Source: Rostratula benghalensis (lineage: Eukaryota > Chordata > Aves > Charadriiformes > Rostratulidae). From it: 64,000 bases of DNA. Below the pieces are notes generated by a model. The model was not told the DNA's origin. It saw only the letters and a list, made by a program, of their open reading frames with translations, and did not search any database. Both the position numbers and the translations under genes were made by a program. How positions within the stretch are numbered: position 1 is the stretch's first letter; each line of letters starts with the position of its first letter. Positions 60,601-64,000 of the stretch are shown here, one piece after another. The DNA lies in assembly GCA_013399305.1 (NCBI GenBank), contig VXAI01000376.1, positions 62,001-126,000 on the forward strand. Reading direction: 5' to 3'.

Positions 60601-63600
60601 TAAATCACTATTTGCTGCTCTTTATGCCTACCAGCTTTATTCACTGGCAACATGTCACTGCTGCAGAAAGCAACATACCACAGAGGACACTGCACACAAC
60701 AATACAATTACCAAGCTATACTGAAATTGTCTATGAGGGGTGGGTGACACTGCAGGACTGCAACCAACATCCATCAAACTGTTTCTGTGATCTCTTTCCA
60801 TGCTCCCTTTACATTCAAATGGAATATATAATGTTTCCAAGATGAATTTGGCTTCCTCATCATCTGTGGGAAAAGATTGATTCTACTTTCTAACAAAATC
60901 AATTTCATGAATATTTATCATTATATTATGCTTCCAGGAGCTGGTAAGTGTCTACCTGCAAAACTACGCCTAGTTCAAGGGAAGATAAATCACTCTGCAC
61001 TTACAGACTGTCCAGCAGATGTTCTTTGACCTCTCACCTGACACTTGTTGCTCCAAAACCCCAGGAGAAATGCATTTTACTATAGATCAAACCCTGTATT
61101 CTGGAGGAAATATGAGACACTGTATGCACACTGCATGCACCAGTTAACTGAAGACAAATAAACAAATGTTAGGGTAAAAAAAAGATTTTTCTCAACTCCA
61201 TCACTGTACAGTAATCAACTGCTTTTGCACAGTGTTTTATTTCAGAGCAGCAAGGAGGAAAGCATATAGCTCCTAACCAGTCAGCTTTCCTTCTGCTCAG
61301 CATGCAAGACCCCAGATGTTTTAAGAGTTCGGTAATTGAAGTTGACAGTAGTTAACATTGCTGCTCTGAATTCTGAGGTTGTTTTATTTCAAATCTGAAA
61401 ATAAAAAGAGTTTGCAAGTCTGGTCTGGACTAAATGGAACTTGGTTGTGTGCCAGAAGCTAACTCATCCCATTGAGATGGGCCACAGAGATCCTGAAGAC
61501 ACCACCTGCTGGCAGGAGTAAGGAGGCTAGAAGGCTGGCAGGAGCAGCTTGGCTAGAAAAAGAATGAATATTCTGCACAGTGGCAGCTAGAAATTTAAGA
61601 GTAGGGTCTTTTTTTCAGCAGAGGCAGAATTCCAGCAGCTGTGCTGCACCCATTAAGTCCATGGTTCCATGGCAAACTGTGGTTCGTGATTAAGGACATA
61701 CTGCAAGACATCTTTAACAACTCTTGAATATTGGTGCCCAGAAGATACTGAGTAGTATGGCCAGCAGGTCAAGAGAGGTCATCCTCCCCCTTTACTTTGC
61801 CCTGGTGAGGCCACATCTGGAGTATTGTGTCCAGTTCTGGGCCCCATAGTTCAAGAACAGGGAACTGCTGGAGGGGGTACAGCAAAAGCCTACAAAGATG
61901 ATTAGGGGAATAGAACATCTCTCTTATAAAGAAAGGCTGAAGGACTTGAGTCTTTTTAGTCAGGAGAAGACTGAGGGAGATCTTATAAATACTTAAAGGG
62001 TGGGTGTCAAGAGAATGGGATCTTTTTTCAATGATACCCATTGACAGAACAAGAGGTAATGAGCACAAACTTGAACATAAGAAGCCATAAAAATGGTGAA
62101 CTTTACTCTGAGGTGGCAGACCCCTGGAACAGGCTGCCCAGAGAGGTGGTGGAGTCCCCGTCTCTGGAAACATTCAAAACCTGCCTGGACACGTTCTTGT
62201 GCAAACTGCTCTAGGTGGACTTGCTCTGGCAGGGGGGCTGGACTACATGACCTCCAGAGGTCCCTTCCAACCCCGTATCATTCTGTGATTTTGTGAGGAC
62301 AGAGATAGGAAGGAGCTGCAGGACTCCACCTTTGACTACACATCTTAGTTTACCATTCTTCTCTAGCTGTTCCCAGGAAGGGAAACAAAGCACACCTAAG
62401 TATCAACTATGGGTATATGGTGCTATAAATGCCTGTTCATGATAAGACCACATCTAGGTCAGTACAGTTGGATAAATAATCAAAAATGAAGTTTGCGATT
62501 CAAGCTGCCTACTCCCAGCTTTGCCCAGAAATTCAATCTCTGCCTCTGTTTCAAAAAACAGTTGAGATTTTCCAGCATCCAAAATATCAAAGAACATTTA
62601 GAGGGGAAAATAAATTAAAAAAAAAAACAACCCAAACAAACCAACATTGCTATTGCTTCTATATTCTGTTACATTGCTATTATGTGCTAAAACTCACGGT
62701 GACTTTCAAAAGCTGATTAAAATGCCAGGAGAGATTTTTCTGACAGACTCATTGGATCGAATTGAAATGTATTAATCCTTCTCTACCCACCAGCAACCTG
62801 CCCACACTCCCAGAGGATGCCTTTTACCTGTCTGCCACCATGTGTCCACGAGGGTGCAGCGCCCTTCTCCCACCACATTGTAGAACCACTGCCATGCTTC
62901 ATTGTTGATGGGCTCTCCCACTAGACCAAAAGGCAAGCAATAAATACCACTGAAAGTGGGTAATCAATGCAGGTCATGTATAAGAACCTGTAGAATCCTA
63001 AATAATGCAGCTTAGGTCACCTATGCCAATAAAATTCCAAGTGATATCATTTACCATTGAACAAATATTTCTAGCAAAGAATGTTACCCTTCAAAAATAA
63101 GACAGGAAACAAGCAATCACACTAAGGTACAATGGCCCCAACTTCAGTTTGTTTCTCCTTCTGCTCAGAAAATATCTGAAAAACTAGACAGGGAGCCTGC
63201 TTTATCATCTGTTTTTAACCACATCCCATTTGGTCAGCTGAGCTCCTCTAGTACCTTCATTTCACCAGCTAGAACCCTCTAACTTTTTCAGAAGATTTGA
63301 TGCCCCTTACCTGATCCCAGGGTCTTCAAGGAAGATCTGTCATATTTCTTCACCCATTCTTCTCCATAATTCAGCAGCAAACGTATAGCCGTAGGTGCTC
63401 CATAAAACTGATTAATTTTCAACCTTTGTACCACTTCCCAGTAACGACCTTCAGGATCACAAACAGGCTATTTATCTGTCTAGCACTGACATATCACTGC
63501 AAGTGCTCAGTGGGAAGGTTAACGGCCAAAGCTAAAGCTGTGACTACTGTGAATACACAGCAAAACAAATGACAACTTTCTTTTTTATTTCACCCTGGAT

Positions 63601-63892
63601 GCACAGATGTTCCTGGATGTCGTAGACACATGGTCCAAAGAAATGGAGCTTACCTCTCCTAAGAAGGCAGATTGCACCAGACAGGTTTTTAAATCTCCTC
63701 TGTCACACTTTGTGTAGTCAAGCCTTTGCCCACCAGTTCCTCACCTGGGTCAGGGTACACTGGAGTGCTTTCAAACAAGACAGAGGTGGCTCCATTGCAG
63801 AGTGGTCCATATACAACATAGCTATGTCCTGTGATCCAGCCAATGTCAGCCACACAGCCAAAAATATCGCCTTGCTGGTAGTCAAATACATA
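51436..63892 (-). CDS. ACSS1: Mitochondrial acetyl-CoA synthetase, 3' part (9 exons, last 367 aa)
   Basis: An AMP-forming ligase that makes acetyl-CoA from acetate, ATP and CoA in the mitochondrial matrix. Exons: 63745-63892, 63311-63448, 62828-62920, 57331-57443, 56355-56481, 54635-54762, 53042-53105, 52335-52453 and 51436-51609; all phases close. The visible part corresponds to human residues from about 321 to 689. Motifs, numbered in the visible part: GEPIN (97-101) binds AMP; DTWWQTETGG (121-130) holds the tryptophan that restricts the pocket to acetate; TGDGAY (211-216); GRMDD hinge (227-231); [10 protein letters not shown] (237-246); and RSGK with the catalytic lysine at 322, equal to human Lys642, the SIRT3-controlled acetylation site. 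The transit peptide and the phosphate-binding loop lie beyond the right edge, so this is a window truncation, not a broken gene. ACSS1 rather than cytosolic ACSS2 is supported by [20 protein letters not shown] and the neighbour APMAP. Confidence 0.96.
52335..52453 (-). CDS. ACSS1: ACSS1 penultimate exon
   Basis: Acceptor GTCTTCCAG|GTGCC, donor ATTCTG|GTAAGT. It encodes [10 protein letters not shown] and [13 protein letters not shown]. The linker between them (TAHTDRV) is the least human-like part of the visible protein. Confidence 0.96.
53042..53105 (-). CDS. ACSS1: ACSS1 short exon (third from last)
   Basis: Acceptor CTTGTGAAG|GCTGAC, donor GAGAAG|GTATGT. It encodes [20 protein letters not shown] in the C-terminal domain. 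At 64 nt it is the shortest exon here, and its acceptor ends in AAG. Confidence 0.96.
54497..54523 (+). other. G-rich repeat, quadruplex candidate
   Basis: GGGT followed by three direct GGGG runs spaced by CA gives four G tracts in an ACSS1 intron, about 110 bp beyond the end of the exon at 54635-54762. Confidence 0.45.
54635..54762 (-). CDS. ACSS1: ACSS1 exon with A7/A8 hinge motifs
   Basis: Acceptor TTCCTGTAG|GTTACT, donor GCAATG|GTAAGT. It encodes [18 protein letters not shown] and [18 protein letters not shown], the ATP/ribose contact and the hinge about which the C-terminal domain rotates between adenylation and thioesterification. Confidence 0.97.
56355..56481 (-). CDS. ACSS1: ACSS1 exon ([11 protein letters not shown])
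   Basis: Acceptor AACCCACAG|GGGCAG, donor CCCAG|GTAAGA. It encodes [31 protein letters not shown] and AYFKAYPG, close to human ACSS1. Confidence 0.97.
57331..57443 (-). CDS. ACSS1: ACSS1 exon ([11 protein letters not shown])
   Basis: Acceptor TTCTTCCAG|AAACTG, donor GATAAT|GTGAGT. It completes the TETGG motif and encodes [20 protein letters not shown] and [12 protein letters not shown]. The donor has T, not G, at the last exon base. Confidence 0.97.
58531..58662 (-). mobile_element. CR1 LINE 3' fragment in an ACSS1 intron
   Basis: Begins ATCATAGAATGGTTCGGGTT, the complement of a CR1 3' end, and continues to CCTTGAATGCCTCCA. It is a short copy of about 130 bp in the same orientation as ACSS1. 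Confidence 0.92.
60009..60391 (+). mobile_element. CR1 LINE 3' fragment in an ACSS1 intron
   Basis: CR1 phrases in sense on +: GAGGGGAGACCTCATCACTC, GGCTGAACATTAGGAAAGAA and AATGGGCTGCTCAGGGAGGT, ending ATGATTCTATGATTCTATT. It is antisense to ACSS1. Confidence 0.95.
61754..62298 (+). mobile_element. CR1 LINE 3' fragment in an ACSS1 intron
   Basis: The longest CR1 copy in the window, about 545 bp: GGAGTATTGTGTCCAGTTCT, GGAACAGGCTGCCCAGAGAG and AGGTCCCTTCCAACCCCGTA, ending ATTCTGTGATTTTGTG. It is antisense to ACSS1 and in the same intron as the two other copies. The coding frame is broken. Confidence 0.95.
62828..62920 (-). CDS. ACSS1: ACSS1 exon (GEPIN to DTWWQT)
   Basis: Acceptor TTTTGGTCTAG|TGGGAG, donor CAGACAG|GTAAAA. 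It encodes [20 protein letters not shown] and [10 protein letters not shown], covering the AMP contact and the acetate-pocket tryptophan. Confidence 0.97.
63311..63448 (-). CDS. ACSS1: ACSS1 exon ([20 protein letters not shown])
   Basis: It encodes [20 protein letters not shown], then [15 protein letters not shown] and SSLKTLGS. Donor ATCAG|GTAAGG. The acceptor GATCCTGAAG|GTCGTT ends in AAG and has only a weak pyrimidine tract, but the join is required by frame and homology. Confidence 0.96.
63745..63892 (-). CDS. ACSS1: ACSS1 exon (first visible in the window)
   Basis: Acceptor TATCTTTGCAG|TATGTA, donor CCCAG|GTGAGG. It encodes [20 protein letters not shown], then [20 protein letters not shown] and ESTPVYPDP. 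Human ACSS1 has nearly the same block ([20 protein letters not shown]). The upstream intron runs off the right edge of the window. Confidence 0.97.
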
Positions 63893-64000
63893 CTGCAAAG
63901 ATAAAGGTAAGGCCAGCTGATTTTCTGTTGGCAGGCTTGGAGCTTAAAGGTAAGGTGCTGGACCTGGCATCCAAGTGGGATCAAGAGAGTGCAGAGGGTG

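Noticed and set aside
51436..63892. The ligase could be cytosolic ACSS2
   Set aside because: The exon sequences ([17 protein letters not shown]-terminal KYKEK) and the position next to APMAP match ACSS1; the transit peptide itself is outside the window.

Overview
The window is vertebrate nuclear DNA, almost certainly from a bird. Six fragments of CR1 retroposons, the dominant avian LINE, carry the typical 3' end (ATGATTCTATGATTCTAT or its complement). The three genes that can be rebuilt exon by exon are close to their human counterparts, and they lie in the order and orientation I know from human 20p11.21: CST7 (+), APMAP (-), ACSS1 (-). All 19 introns reconstructed follow the GT-AG rule and keep the reading frame. 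Exon structures were derived by translating the sequence by hand, and names rest on remembered family sequences, not on a database search.

Layout. 1-17.5 kb holds no gene I can support; it contains two CR1 fragments and a 70-bp minisatellite of almost four copies. 17.6-22.65 kb holds CST7 (cystatin F) on +, four coding exons and 147 aa, with an assembly gap of 104 N in intron 1. 22.65-30.48 kb is the convergent interval between CST7 and APMAP; its right end must be APMAP 3'UTR. 30.48-45.11 kb holds APMAP on -, nine coding exons and a complete 412 aa protein, with a GC-rich promoter at about 44.4-45.5 kb. 45.5-51.43 kb is intergenic plus ACSS1 3'UTR and carries one CR1 fragment. 51.44-64.0 kb holds the 3' half of ACSS1 on -: nine exons encoding the last 367 residues. 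Its 5' exons, with the mitochondrial transit peptide and the phosphate-binding loop, lie beyond the right edge.

The genes do not form a functional unit; they are a conserved block of neighbours. CST7 encodes an endolysosomal cysteine-protease inhibitor of immune cells, APMAP an ER/plasma-membrane beta-propeller glycoprotein, and ACSS1 mitochondrial acetyl-CoA synthetase.

The most notable observation is that this cystatin F lacks both cysteines (human Cys26 and Cys63) that lock the human protein into its inactive disulphide dimer, while it keeps the inhibitory QIVRG and PW loops, an SND legumain-type motif and the N-glycosylation site, and it gains one extra cysteine. Further leads are the minisatellite with regularly spaced AGGTCA half-sites upstream of CST7, a YY1-type promoter element pointing away from APMAP, and a strong G-quadruplex candidate in APMAP intron 1. 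I found no sign of a wholly new biological system.
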